This document shows positions 1 to 8,372 of a stretch of DNA of 38,385 nucleotides, piece by piece (position 1 is the first letter of the stretch; the number at the start of each line of letters is the position of its first letter). The stretch comes from UBA4951 sp963652335 (GTDB taxonomy: Bacteria; Bacillota_I; Bacilli_A; RFN20; CAG-826). A program made the position numbers and the translations under genes. The DNA lies in assembly GCA_963652335.1 (NCBI GenBank), contig CAVJSS010000011.1, positions 1 to 38,385 on the forward strand, given 5' to 3'. The notes beneath the pieces are model-generated. The model saw only the letters and a list, made by a program, of their open reading frames with translations. It was not told the DNA's origin and searched no databases.

Positions 1-99
1 CATAGTTAATGCCTTAGGAATTTGATGTATAGGGTAAAGATTTAAAGTTTCTTTATGGTATCATAAAAAACTAGCTTATTAGTCGACGGGGATATCGTT

Positions 100-843
100 A
101 TGGTCATATTCAATAAAGGAAAAGCATTAAGGAAAGCCGAGGAAGATACACTTGTAAGCCAAACTTCTGAGAGAAAAAACAATGGCAAAGAGGCAAATGC
201 TTCTTTCAACGAAACCAAACAAGATGCTTTGATAAAGGAAATTCGCAGAAAGATGCTTACTGAAGCCGACGTAAGGAGAATCGTCGCTGAAGAACTTCGG
301 AAATTATTGGCCAAGGAAGATGGCGAAGAATCCCCAACCATGAAGATAATCGCTGAAAACAATGCGATTGAAATCGTTGAACAAACCGAAAACGAGGAAT
401 CTCCTACGCGAATTCCGTTTCCAATCAAGATGTTGGAAGCTGATGACGAACTCAAACAATGCTATAACGAATTGAAGGCAGAGGCGTTGGCTTATGGTCT
501 CAAATCACGTTTGTCAAATTCGGGAGATACTTTTAGGTTGCATACTAAAACCTATCTTAAAATCACAGTCGTCGGAAAATTCATAAAATGTTATTTCGCC
601 CTTGATCCTGTCGATTATCGAGATACCAGCATGCCAATTACCGATGCTGGGATAAAAAACGTATACAAAGATATCCCTTTGGCATTCAAAGTCAGATCGC
701 CATTATCCTTGCGTCGCGCCAAGCAGCTTTTGTCCGATGCCTGCAAGCGTGACAACATCAATATCGGAGAGACGATCGATAGAGATTGGGTTACCCCTTT
801 GAAAGACTATGAGCCACAGCTAAGCCGCAAAGCCGAATACTGA
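100..843 (+). CDS. Hypothetical protein with a C-terminal domain shared with the gene at 14300-15418
   Basis: A 247-aa protein of unknown function with no signal peptide or membrane segment. Residues 1-100 are highly charged (Lys/Glu-rich, probably helical). Residues of about 105-220 form a compact domain with the pattern 'YLKITVVGKFIKCYFALDP' followed by 'VRSPLSLRRAKQLL'. The same pattern recurs at the C-terminus of the membrane protein at 14300-15418 ('VTIIGKHLRCNFALDA', 'VKSGLSLRRAKGLV'), so this is a real, repeated domain and not a chance ORF. The ATG at 100 follows a GGGGAT stretch (87-92) that could be a weak ribosome binding site. The gene stops at TGA 841-843. A promoter for the next gene lies just downstream (882-910), so it is probably transcribed alone. 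I cannot assign a function. Confidence 0.75.
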   Translation: MVIFNKGKALRKAEEDTLVSQTSERKNNGKEANASFNETKQDALIKEIRRKMLTEADVRRIVAEELRKLLAKEDGEESPTMKIIAENNAIEIVEQTENEESPTRIPFPIKMLEADDELKQCYNELKAEALAYGLKSRLSNSGDTFRLHTKTYLKITVVGKFIKCYFALDPVDYRDTSMPITDAGIKNVYKDIPLAFKVRSPLSLRRAKQLLSDACKRDNINIGETIDRDWVTPLKDYEPQLSRKAEY

Positions 844-881
844 TTTTTCCTAATCCACTTGCTGCCTTATTGGTCATTATT

Positions 882-910
882 TTGATATTTGCCGTAAGGT
901 ATGCTAACAT
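882..910 (+). promoter_or_regulatory. Promoter for the first CorC-like gene
   Basis: TTGATA (882-887), a 17-bp spacer and TAACAT (905-910) form a sigma-70/A-type promoter. The predicted start of transcription near 917 leaves a short leader ahead of the ATG at 935. This supports 935 as the original start of the CNNM/CorC gene. Confidence 0.5.
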
Positions 911-934
911 TTCCGAGTCACAGAAAGCGAGTTG

Positions 935-1946
935 ATGCAAAACGAACCCCTTATATGCAATCCTTGGTGTCGTTTTCATCTTATTCAGCGCTTTTTTCTC
1001 AGCTAGCGAGACGGCCTTTCAAAAGCTCAATCATTTTCGTTTTGCCGTCAGGGCAAGAGATGGGCATAAAGTAAGCAAGGCTGTTTTATGGATCTATGAC
1101 CGTTTTGATAAGGCCATAAACGGCATTCTTATTGGAAACAACATAGTCAATGTCGGCTTGTCTGTCATTTTCACCAATTTGTTCTTATTAACCTCATTGC
1201 CTGATGGTGTCGCTTCTTTGTTGGGCTCGGTGGTCATTACGATCGTTGTCTATTTCTTTGGCGAAACCCTTCCGAAGCAAGTCGCCGCCAAAATTCCCAA
1301 CAAAATCGCTTCTTTAAACGCTTATGTTCTTATCTTCTTTTATTTTCTTTTTTGGCCTTTGATGATGGTTTTTAAGGGGATGGATGTTTTGATTGCCAAA
1401 ATAACCAAATCAAAGAAGAATCCATCGTTCACCGAACAAGATTTGGTTTCGGTTATTGAGCAGAACGAAGATGCTGGCTTATTGGAAAAAAACGAGTCGG
1501 AAATAATTCAGAATTCCATTGATTGGGGCGATATGAAAGTAAAAGAGGTCCTCACTCCAAAAAGCAGGATGCTCTGCATCGATACGAAAGATCTGACAAC
1601 TGAGAAACTCGTCAAACGCATATGCGATACGACCTTTTCGCGTATCCCTCTTTATTATGGCAAAAAAGACAATGTGATCGGAATTTTGATAGTCAAGGCG
1701 TTTCTTGCGGCATATATAAACAACAAGAACGTCAATTATCTCAATTTCGTCGAAAAGCCATATGTCATATCCCCAAAGACTTGCCTTAACGATTTGGCGG
1801 ATGGATTCAGAACGCATAAAACCCAGTTGGCTTTAGTCAAACAAAAAGACGAGCTTTTGGGTTTGGTCACAATGGAAGATTTATTGGAAGAATTGGTCGG
1901 GGACATCGATGAAATCTACGATCTCCCAAGGGAGGCTGGCTTATGA
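935..1946 (+). CDS. CNNM/CorC-type DUF21-CBS membrane protein, apparent frameshift near its start
   Basis: Member of the HlyC/CorC (CNNM, DUF21 plus CBS) family of membrane proteins linked to Mg2+ or other divalent-cation transport. DUF21 covers about the first 140 residues ('FSAFFSASETAF' then 'ILIGNNIVNVGLSVIF'). A CBS pair follows ('VKEVLTPKSRML' ... 'LGLVTMEDLLEELVGDIDEIYD'). The family's C-terminal CorC_HlyC domain is absent. The continuous frame runs from TGA 933 to 1946 but has no ATG, GTG or TTG ahead of the DUF21 core; the first TTG, at 1158, would delete most of DUF21. An ATG at 935 (MQNEP) reads into this frame only if one C of the CCCC run at 947-950 is removed. So there is a one-base insertion, real or a sequencing error. 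The stop overlaps the next ATG (ATGA at 1943-1946), so the two genes are translationally coupled. Confidence 0.8.
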
Positions 1947-3286
1947 AAAACCACCTTCCTCTCATTCTTTCTGATAGTAGCACGATGCCAGATTATCTTT
2001 TAGGCATCTATATTGCCGCATTCGTCATTTTGGTTTGCTTTTCCTTTTTATATAGCTATTGCGATACCGCCTATTCATCGGCAAACAAAATGCAGCTGGA
2101 ACGCGAAGCCGATGACGGAAACAAAAAAGCCAAGGCTGCTTTGAAACTGGTCAATGATTACGATTTCACGATCGCAACAATCTTATTTGGCAACGATTTC
2201 ATCAACATTTTGGCCTCTTCTTTAGCAACGATCATCGGCATGCGCCTGTTTGCTGAAGTGCTTCCGAACAGCGAAACATCTTCTCTTGTGACTTCGGCCA
2301 TCTCGGTGACCATAATCCTTATTTTCGGCGAAATACTTCCAAAAACCTTAGCTAGGCATAATCCTACAAAATCCGCCAAAACATTCGTTTGGTTCATGAA
2401 AATCAACAAAATCATATTCTTTCCGTTCGTTTGGCCAATGAATTGGCTTTCTCAAAAAGCCGCTCGCCCATTCGTCGAGAAAAACGATAAGGAAGATCCT
2501 TTGGCTACCGACGAAGAACTTGAAGCGATGGTGGATGAGATTCTCGATGAAGGATTGATAGACAAAGAGCAATCCGAAATCATTCAGAATTCAATCGATT
2601 TCAAAGACATATCTTGCTATGAGATCATGACCCCGAGAGTAAAGATTTTCGCTTACGATTTAGAAGATTCTTTCCAAGAATTCATAAAAAACAAGGATGC
2701 GTTCGTTCATTCCAGAATCCCTGTTTGCAAAGGAGATTTAGATAAAATAGTTGGTTATATACAAGCTAAGACCGTTTTGAGGGCCATTGTTTCTGGTAAG
2801 AAATTCAATATTGAGGACTATATAATCCCAATCATTTCCGTTCCTAGGACGATGGAGATATCGCGCGCTCTTTCGATAGTGAAAAAAAGCAAAAGCCATA
2901 TTTGCCTTATTCGCGACGAATTCGGTGGTACCGAAGGGATAGTGACTTTGGAAGACATATTGGAAGAATTGGTTGGAGAGATGTGGGACGAACAAGATAA
3001 GATATCCGATGACATCGTAAAAGGCCAAAAGAGGAACGTTTTCTTGATTAGAGCCGAAATGTCGGTTGATGATTTCTTCGATTATTTTGATTTGAAGGAC
3101 GAAAATCTCGATGACGATTACTCGACGGTTTCCGGCTGGATAACGGATAAATTAGGGAGATTTCCTGAAGTTGGGGACCATTTTACCTACGAAAAAATAG
3201 ATTTATATGTGACCAAAGTGGAAAATTACCACGTGATATCGGCGACAGTCAAATATCATCCAAGAAGGAAAATCAAAACGAATTAG
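1943..3286 (+). CDS. HlyC/CorC family transporter (DUF21-CBS-CorC_HlyC)
   Basis: A full-length (447 aa) CNNM/CorC family membrane protein. Residues of about 15-185 are the DUF21 membrane domain, with hydrophobic segments near 17-38, 75-100 and 105-130 and the family signature 'FGEILPKTLA'. Residues of about 205-335 are a CBS pair ('YEIMTPRVKIFAYD', 'DEFGGTEGIVTLEDILEELVGE'). Residues of about 355-435 are the CorC_HlyC domain ('STVSGWITDKLGRFPEVGD'). The family is tied to Mg2+ or other cation efflux; the substrate cannot be read from sequence. It overlaps the upstream paralogue by ATGA, and the pair probably works as a heteromeric unit. Its TAG stop overlaps the stop of the convergent gmk-like gene by 3 bases (3284-3285/3286). 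Confidence 0.9.
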   Translation: MKNHLPLILSDSSTMPDYLLGIYIAAFVILVCFSFLYSYCDTAYSSANKMQLEREADDGNKKAKAALKLVNDYDFTIATILFGNDFINILASSLATIIGMRLFAEVLPNSETSSLVTSAISVTIILIFGEILPKTLARHNPTKSAKTFVWFMKINKIIFFPFVWPMNWLSQKAARPFVEKNDKEDPLATDEELEAMVDEILDEGLIDKEQSEIIQNSIDFKDISCYEIMTPRVKIFAYDLEDSFQEFIKNKDAFVHSRIPVCKGDLDKIVGYIQAKTVLRAIVSGKKFNIEDYIIPIISVPRTMEISRALSIVKKSKSHICLIRDEFGGTEGIVTLEDILEELVGEMWDEQDKISDDIVKGQKRNVFLIRAEMSVDDFFDYFDLKDENLDDDYSTVSGWITDKLGRFPEVGDHFTYEKIDLYVTKVENYHVISATVKYHPRRKIKTN

Positions 3287-3825
3287 TTTCTCTCTTTGAG
3301 GCTTTTTAGATAAAGAGAATGGATTCTTTCGGCGACTTCTTTGATTGTCAACGAATCTGCGTCTATCACATAATCGACTTTGCCAACGTTTTCTTTTGAG
3401 AAATGTTCTTCATCGCTCGCTAATCGTTTTTCTATATCGGCTTCGTTATCTCCCCTTATCTTCATTCTTTTTTCTCTTACGCCTTTGCTTACGTTTATAA
3501 AGAAAGTGATGATGCCTTTGTCATTCAAAGACAAAAACGAATGAAGGCCGTTTGGTTCGACGATCAGAACCTTGTTATCGGCCACTTGATCTTTGCCACA
3601 TCCGTAATAATTTCCGGCATAGCAAGCATGTTCGACCAATTGTCCTTGATCTATCTTCTTTCGAAATTCTTCTTTGGTGACGAAAAAGTAATCGACCCCA
3701 TCTTTTTCGCCTTTTCTCATTTCTCTGGTTGTGGTCGTCACGGCTTTTTTGATTTCGAAAAGGTGATATAGCTCTTTGGCGGCTTCCGTTTTTCCAGAGG
3801 CTGATGCCCCAACCAAGATTATCAT
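3283..3825 (-). CDS. Guanylate kinase-like protein
   Basis: A 180-aa P-loop nucleoside monophosphate kinase of the guanylate-kinase family. The N-terminus carries the P-loop 'GASASGKT' (residues 6-13). The GMP-binding region follows ('TTTTREMRKGEKDGVDYFF', about 36-54), and a lid-like Arg-rich segment lies near 115-125 ('REKRMKIRGD'). True Gmk usually has 'GPSGVGKGT' and about 200 aa, so this may be a paralogue and not the housekeeping enzyme. The gene is convergent with the CorC gene and divergent from the pilus operon. A TATAAT ends 7 nt before the ATG and there is no Shine-Dalgarno, which suggests a leaderless mRNA. Confidence 0.8.
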   Translation of the reverse strand: MIILVGASASGKTEAAKELYHLFEIKKAVTTTTREMRKGEKDGVDYFFVTKEEFRKKIDQGQLVEHACYAGNYYGCGKDQVADNKVLIVEPNGLHSFLSLNDKGIITFFINVSKGVREKRMKIRGDNEADIEKRLASDEEHFSKENVGKVDYVIDADSLTIKEVAERIHSLYLKSLKERN

Positions 3826-3838
3826 GGCTATTATTATA
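3826..3838 (-). promoter_or_regulatory. -10 box giving a leaderless mRNA for the gmk-like gene
   Basis: On the minus strand TATAAT (3838-3833) is followed by AATAGCC and then the ATG at 3825. With a usual 6-7 nt from -10 to +1, transcription would start on or next to the A of the ATG. TTGTCT at 3865-3860 is a possible -35, but its 21-bp spacer is too long for a standard promoter. Confidence 0.5.
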
Positions 3839-3921
3839 TTGTTTTACGAAAGACTTTTGAGACAAAAATTTGTAAGATATAGCCGGTTATCGTCTATAAG
3901 TAAGCGAAAGGAGCAAGCAAG

Positions 3922-4275
3922 ATGGGAATCGACATTGAATTCGTTGATCTCTCCTTGAAGGATTATTCCTTGCTTTTGGGAGCTTTGTATCGCCAATCTT
4001 TGGTTCAAGTTGGGATGTCGCCCGACACCCATGTATTCGATTTGGATTACGATTACCTTTCCTCGAAGGATTCCATCCAGGCCAAATTCTTGATGGATGT
4101 CATCGATTTTTATTTGGAACTCAACGAATTGGAATCGAAGATCTTCATTTGTCAGATATTGGAATATGGCCGTTATTTCCCTTTCTGGTGGATGAATTAT
4201 CTTTTCGAAGAAAAAGAATACAAACGTCTTTATTTGGATACCTTAAAAAGAGTCAATTCCCATTTTTGCGCCTAG
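3922..4275 (+). CDS. Hypothetical protein, first gene of the Tad-like operon
   Basis: A 117-aa soluble protein, acidic and rich in aromatic residues ('YFPFWWMNYLFEEKEY' near the C-terminus), mainly helical by composition. No signal peptide or known motif is visible. The start is set by a good AAAGGAG ribosome binding site 8 nt upstream of the ATG. TATAAG at 3895-3900 is a possible -10. Only 6 bp separate it from the next ORF, so it belongs to the operon that runs to 8528. Its role in the pilus machine, if any, is unknown; a cytoplasmic regulator or accessory protein is possible. Confidence 0.75.
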   Translation: MGIDIEFVDLSLKDYSLLLGALYRQSLVQVGMSPDTHVFDLDYDYLSSKDSIQAKFLMDVIDFYLELNELESKIFICQILEYGRYFPFWWMNYLFEEKEYKRLYLDTLKRVNSHFCA

Positions 4276-4281
4276 CGTGAA

Positions 4282-5295
4282 ATGCTAAAACCTGTTTTAT
4301 TTCCTATCGCGGTTGTTTTGTTGACTTCATCTTCTTCCTTTGGATTGACGCCGAAAAGAATAGATATCGGTGGTTCCGTTGGCTATTTTTCAAATTTCAC
4401 CATTCCGCCTTTCGAATATGCGAAGGCCTATTCTTTCGATGTCCGTTACAAATTATGGGGGAATGGCACCCATCGACTTTCCTGCCTTTGGGATAGTGAA
4501 ACATCAACTTATGAAAAGGATGGAGCTTATTTTAGCTTTTCGCCCATTATCAACTATGTGGCTGCGGGAGTGATGGGGCAAGAATTCGTTTTGAACATCA
4601 ACGTTCCTTACAAATACGTTTGCAACGTCAACAAAATGGAATTCATCGATACTGACGTCCTATCAGGTTCAAAATACAGCAAGTCGATAACCTTGAACAA
4701 AAAAGTCGACCTGGTCAATAAAAACCTTGGGCTGGAAGGAAAAATATCAGGTGACACTTACATAGATGTAGACGCATTGGGAAATTTCATAAATAGGCAA
4801 GCCTCCGTTGAGATAATTGATTACAAAGAGGCTATAGAAACGGATTCCCGAGGCGTTATTCCACTAGATAAGATAAAGCTGGACTTTTACAACAATAATG
4901 GTCATAAGGCGATCGAAGAAGCAGACGATAATCTTACCTTGTCCATTTCTGGCGAGAATTTCATGGATTTCGATCCCTTATTGGGGCATGGTGGGACATT
5001 GTCTCAAAAAGAAGACAGCATCCAAATTCCGTTAAGATGGGAAAAAGATGATGATGGCTATTCTTACCCAATATTGGATGAAACGGTTTTTGGCTACGAT
5101 ATGGGAAAGGGATCTGAGGCATATTCGAAGAATCTTTCAATGCCCAAAAGTCAAAGCAAATATCCGATATATCATTGCAAGATAGAAAATAATTCAACTC
5201 AGCTTGGAACCTATTATTACGAATTCGACGTCGAAAAAGGAAAAGACTTTTTCGGAAGCTGTAGAAACTCATCTTGGTGCGTGGAGGTTAGCTGA
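4282..5295 (+). CDS. Secreted hypothetical protein in the Tad-like operon
   Basis: A 337-aa protein with a signal peptide ('MLKPVLFPIAVVLLTSSSSFG', about residues 1-21). The rest is predicted extracytoplasmic, beta-rich by composition, with several Cys (for instance near the C-terminus in 'FFGSCRNSSWC') that could form disulfides. No known domain is recognised. It has no clear Shine-Dalgarno and begins 6 bp after the previous stop, so it probably depends on translational coupling. It ends in TGATG with the next ORF (1-bp overlap). Its position in a pilus operon suggests a surface, tip or pilus-associated protein (inference). Confidence 0.7.
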   Translation: MLKPVLFPIAVVLLTSSSSFGLTPKRIDIGGSVGYFSNFTIPPFEYAKAYSFDVRYKLWGNGTHRLSCLWDSETSTYEKDGAYFSFSPIINYVAAGVMGQEFVLNINVPYKYVCNVNKMEFIDTDVLSGSKYSKSITLNKKVDLVNKNLGLEGKISGDTYIDVDALGNFINRQASVEIIDYKEAIETDSRGVIPLDKIKLDFYNNNGHKAIEEADDNLTLSISGENFMDFDPLLGHGGTLSQKEDSIQIPLRWEKDDDGYSYPILDETVFGYDMGKGSEAYSKNLSMPKSQSKYPIYHCKIENNSTQLGTYYYEFDVEKGKDFFGSCRNSSWCVEVS

Positions 5296-5702
5296 TGCTG
5301 AATTTTCTTTTGACGGCGGCGGCTTTCATCCTCTCTACGGCGACGTTTGCCTTATCTTATTCTTATTCAGGAGTGGCTCGTTCGTTTACTTCTTTTGGCA
5401 AATCCATTGCCGAAATATCGGTCATTATTCCCGAAAGCACATCGGAAAAGCCATATTTTGACATTTGGCAATTTCGAAAATTAGCCAAAAAGCATTTTGA
5501 TGACGGACTCAAACGATATTTGTCTTCTGATAGCAATTACACGTTGTCCTATTTCTATTTTGATGCGTTTTCGATAAACAAAAAAGGAACATTGGTAAAG
5601 CCAACCGGAATAAGGATGACGTTCAAGTGTCCTGTCTCATGGTTTGGCACATACGAAAACGAGGCAGTTTTCACCATCAGGGAGGGATATGTTAATGAAT
5701 AG
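5295..5702 (+). CDS. Small secreted or membrane-anchored protein, TadE-like position
   Basis: A 135-aa protein with one N-terminal hydrophobic segment ('MLNFLLTAAAFILSTATFAL'), then a short extracytoplasmic domain with no recognised motif. It starts in TGATG overlap with the upstream gene. Its end overlaps the ATPase gene start by 8 bp. The size, single N-terminal hydrophobic helix and place next to the ATPase resemble the pseudopilin or TadE-like parts of Tad systems, but I cannot show homology from sequence alone. Confidence 0.65.
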   Translation: MLNFLLTAAAFILSTATFALSYSYSGVARSFTSFGKSIAEISVIIPESTSEKPYFDIWQFRKLAKKHFDDGLKRYLSSDSNYTLSYFYFDAFSINKKGTLVKPTGIRMTFKCPVSWFGTYENEAVFTIREGYVNE

Positions 5703-6651
5703 TTCGCCAGAAGAATTCGTCGAATATTCCTTTTTGAAACCACTTCTTCAAAAGGAAGGATTGACCGATATTACCTATAATGGGTCTGATTTATATTTCG
5801 TCACCAATGAAGGCGGCCGATTTCTTTATAAAAGGAACTTTCCGAAAAAAGAAGTTGGGGATTTTTTAAGGCAAATAGCCAATCTCAGCGAAAAACAGTT
5901 TTCTTTCGCCAGTCCGATTTTGGACGTTTCTTTCGGACGCTATAGGCTAAATGCCACCTTCATGAGTTTGGCTAGGCACAAAAACGAAAAGACGTACACT
6001 TTCGCTTTGCGACTTGCTTCGCCCAAATGCGCAATAGATGACAACAAATCCTTTTTCACCAAGAAAGCGGAAAAAATATTGATTAAAGCGATACGCTCCG
6101 AAGAAAGCATCGTAATCGGAGGGCTTACAGGAACAGGGAAAACCGAATTGGAAAAATGGCTGTTGTCGAAGGCAAAGGAAAATACCAGGATCATCGTCAT
6201 CGACAACGTCGAAGAATTGGATATGGTCGTTAACGAAAACGTTGATTTGACCACTTGGATCAGCAATGAAAATTATCCACAGTCATCTTTTTCTTCCTTG
6301 ATAAGAAATTCTTTGAGAAACAATCCGGATTATGTCGTTGTGGCCGAAGCCAGAGGCAAGGAAATGCTTGATGCTTTGACATCTGCAATGTCTGGCCATC
6401 CGATCATTACCTCAATCCACTCAAAAGATTTGGAATCAATGCCGGAAAGAATGGCGAGGCTATGTATGCTGTCTGAACAAAAACTATATATAGATGCCCT
6501 TATCTCCGACATCGCCCACCATTTCAAATATTTTGTCTATTTAAGCAAAAAAACAGTCAATGGAAAAGTTGTGAGATTCGTTTCTTCTATTGGAATCATG
6601 AATCCGAAAACCGAAAAAATAGAGTCAATTTACGAAAGGAAGAAGAAATGA
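5695..6651 (+). CDS. Type II/IV secretion ATPase, CpaF/TadA-like
   Basis: A 318-aa hexameric secretion ATPase that would power pilus assembly or secretion at the membrane. Visible motifs are Walker A 'GGLTGTGKTE' (about residues 142-151), Walker B 'IIVIDNVEELD', the 'NPDYVVVAEARGKEMLDAL' segment with acidic and Arg residues, and the His box 'GHPIITSIHS' (about 234). This set is typical of CpaF/TadA/VirB11-type ATPases. It is shorter than usual TadA (over 400 aa), with a reduced N-terminal region. I chose ATG 5695 because GGAGGG at 5681-5686 gives 8-nt spacing; ATG 5689 would be too close and the upstream TTG at 5644 has no such support. It overlaps its neighbours at both ends (ATGA at 6648). 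Confidence 0.85.
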   Translation: MNSSPEEFVEYSFLKPLLQKEGLTDITYNGSDLYFVTNEGGRFLYKRNFPKKEVGDFLRQIANLSEKQFSFASPILDVSFGRYRLNATFMSLARHKNEKTYTFALRLASPKCAIDDNKSFFTKKAEKILIKAIRSEESIVIGGLTGTGKTELEKWLLSKAKENTRIIVIDNVEELDMVVNENVDLTTWISNENYPQSSFSSLIRNSLRNNPDYVVVAEARGKEMLDALTSAMSGHPIITSIHSKDLESMPERMARLCMLSEQKLYIDALISDIAHHFKYFVYLSKKTVNGKVVRFVSSIGIMNPKTEKIESIYERKKK

Positions 6652-7355
6652 AATATTATCTTGCTGCCATTGCTATTTCTCTTCTTTATGGAGGCCTGTC
6701 CTATATTGTTTTCGATAATTACATATATGCTATAGTGGTCTTTGTCATATATGCGTCATTGATGATGGGCTTTTTGTCGCCATTGGCCAATCGATATCAA
6801 ACGAAGGTTGAAAAACATCACGAAGCATACCGATTCGTGAATAATTTCATCGTTTCTCTTTCGGTTACTTCTTCTAATGAAATCGCCTACAATTCAGCAA
6901 GCGAAGGAATCGATGATCAATCTTTCAAAGACTTCGTTAAAAGGATAGATACGATGCCGATTTATAGAAGGATAGAAAGTTTGGGAAATTTCTTTGAAGC
7001 CCCCTTTTACGGTATGTTTTTATCCATTTATAGAATTTATTCGGACCAAGGCGGAGATTGCTTGAAAGTCGCCGATCCATTATTGAAGGAAATAGCGAGA
7101 GACGAAGAATATACGCGAAGTTTGGATAAAAGCTCGAAAAAATTATTGATCCAATTCTCGATATTTTGGCTTTTGTCCGGCTTTATACTTGGCTTTCTCC
7201 GCTTTGGATTGTCGGGATATTACAAGCTCATGCTTCAATCGGTGGCTTTTAAATTGATCGGGGTTTTCTATCTTGCGCTTGTTTTGGCCAGCTTTTTCGT
7301 CTTCGCCAAGGCATACACAAGGCTTCCGCTGATTAGGAGGAAGAAAAATGGCTAA
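6648..7355 (+). CDS. TadB-like (GspF-type) pilus assembly membrane protein
   Basis: A 235-aa inner membrane protein. Two hydrophobic helices lie at the N-terminus (about 3-25 and 28-48), then a cytoplasmic helical domain of about 115 residues, and two more helices at the C-terminus (about 165-190 and 198-220). This layout matches half of the T2SSF/TadB platform proteins that couple the ATPase to pilin assembly. It starts by ATGA overlap with the ATPase and overlaps the next gene by 8 bp. The family call rests on topology and context more than on sharp motifs. Confidence 0.7.
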   Translation: MKYYLAAIAISLLYGGLSYIVFDNYIYAIVVFVIYASLMMGFLSPLANRYQTKVEKHHEAYRFVNNFIVSLSVTSSNEIAYNSASEGIDDQSFKDFVKRIDTMPIYRRIESLGNFFEAPFYGMFLSIYRIYSDQGGDCLKVADPLLKEIARDEEYTRSLDKSSKKLLIQFSIFWLLSGFILGFLRFGLSGYYKLMLQSVAFKLIGVFYLALVLASFFVFAKAYTRLPLIRRKKNG

Positions 7356-8028
7356 GAAAAAGAAACTTAAAGATAAATTGTTGCAAGCAGGCATACAGCC
7401 CAAGAAAGCAGCGATATATTTGGCAGTTGCCGATCTGTTCGTCGTTGGTTTCGCCGTTCTTTCCTATTTCGTTTTGAAAACATCGGTCCTGATTTGTGGT
7501 GGAATGGTCTCGCTTATTCCTTTGATCGATTATTTCGCGCTTGGGAAAATGACGCAAAGCAACAGCAAAAACAACATCGCTTTGGAAACTGAGTTCGTCA
7601 GAGTCTTTAGCTATCTCAACATTTATCTTCATAACGGTCTGCCGGTTTATACAGGCTTAAACAACATCGTCGAATTTTCATCAAAAGAAATGAAAAATCG
7701 CTTAAGGAAACTGCTAAAAGAGATTGATGAAGACAAAACCGTCGCTCCTTACGTCAATTTCGCATCTGACTTCCCGTCATTGCTGGTGAAAGAAGTAATG
7801 GTCTCCCTTTATCTAATCGCTGAACAAGGAGGCGCCGAGGTATACATGCCTCAATTTGAAAAAACGTTCGATCAATTAGCGTTGGAGAAAAGAAATTTCG
7901 ACAAAGAAAAGAGAATCGAAAAACTAAATACCTTATGTTTTCTCCCTTTGGTTGGCTCAGGAACATCGATGCTAATGATAGTGGCAGGAATAGTAGTATT
8001 GATGAGGAGCATGACCGATGTCATATAA
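7348..8028 (+). CDS. TadC-like (GspF-type) pilus assembly membrane protein
   Basis: A 226-aa membrane protein with a basic N-terminus, two helices (about 24-48 and 50-70), a cytoplasmic helical domain, and a C-terminal hydrophobic helix ('GSGTSMLMIVAGIVVLM'). The segment 'FVRVFSYLNIYLHNGLPVYTGL' resembles the helical core of T2SSF-type proteins. Together with the gene just upstream it would make the TadB/TadC pair. Its ribosome binding site is AGGAGG (7336-7341) inside the upstream gene. It overlaps the next gene by 11 bp. Confidence 0.7.
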   Translation: MAKKKKLKDKLLQAGIQPKKAAIYLAVADLFVVGFAVLSYFVLKTSVLICGGMVSLIPLIDYFALGKMTQSNSKNNIALETEFVRVFSYLNIYLHNGLPVYTGLNNIVEFSSKEMKNRLRKLLKEIDEDKTVAPYVNFASDFPSLLVKEVMVSLYLIAEQGGAEVYMPQFEKTFDQLALEKRNFDKEKRIEKLNTLCFLPLVGSGTSMLMIVAGIVVLMRSMTDVI

Positions 8029-8356
8029 ATTGGGATTCCTCCTATCTTTGTTCTTCGTTATCGAAGTGGTCGCCTATACGGGAGACATGTGCGCGATAAA
8101 CGGAATATATACGAAACTTGATGCGATCTCAGTGACGGCCGCCTATCAAATATCCTTAAAGCAAGGACTGACGAAAGAAATCAAAGACTTCGTCTATAAG
8201 GAAACGAAAGGGATTATTGAAGCACTGGACAAAAACGTGGCTTTCGGCGAAACGCTAAGATTCAAGATATATCGGGAATACAACTCGCTTATAGTGAGCA
8301 AAACCCCAATGGTCATAACCGTGGTTAGATCAGCCGTAATCGGCTATCTATATTAA
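8018..8356 (+). CDS. Small secreted or membrane-anchored protein, minor pilin-like position
   Basis: A 112-aa protein with an N-terminal hydrophobic segment ('LGFLLSLFFVIEVVAY') followed by a small extracytoplasmic domain. No known motif is recognised. A GAGGAG stretch lies about 10 nt before the ATG, inside the upstream TadC-like gene. By place and size it could be a TadE/F-like minor pilin. It is followed 16 bp later by the 51-aa pilin-like ORF. Confidence 0.65.
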   Translation: MSYKLGFLLSLFFVIEVVAYTGDMCAINGIYTKLDAISVTAAYQISLKQGLTKEIKDFVYKETKGIIEALDKNVAFGETLRFKIYREYNSLIVSKTPMVITVVRSAVIGYLY

Positions 8357-8372
8357 AGAAAGGAGGAAAAGC

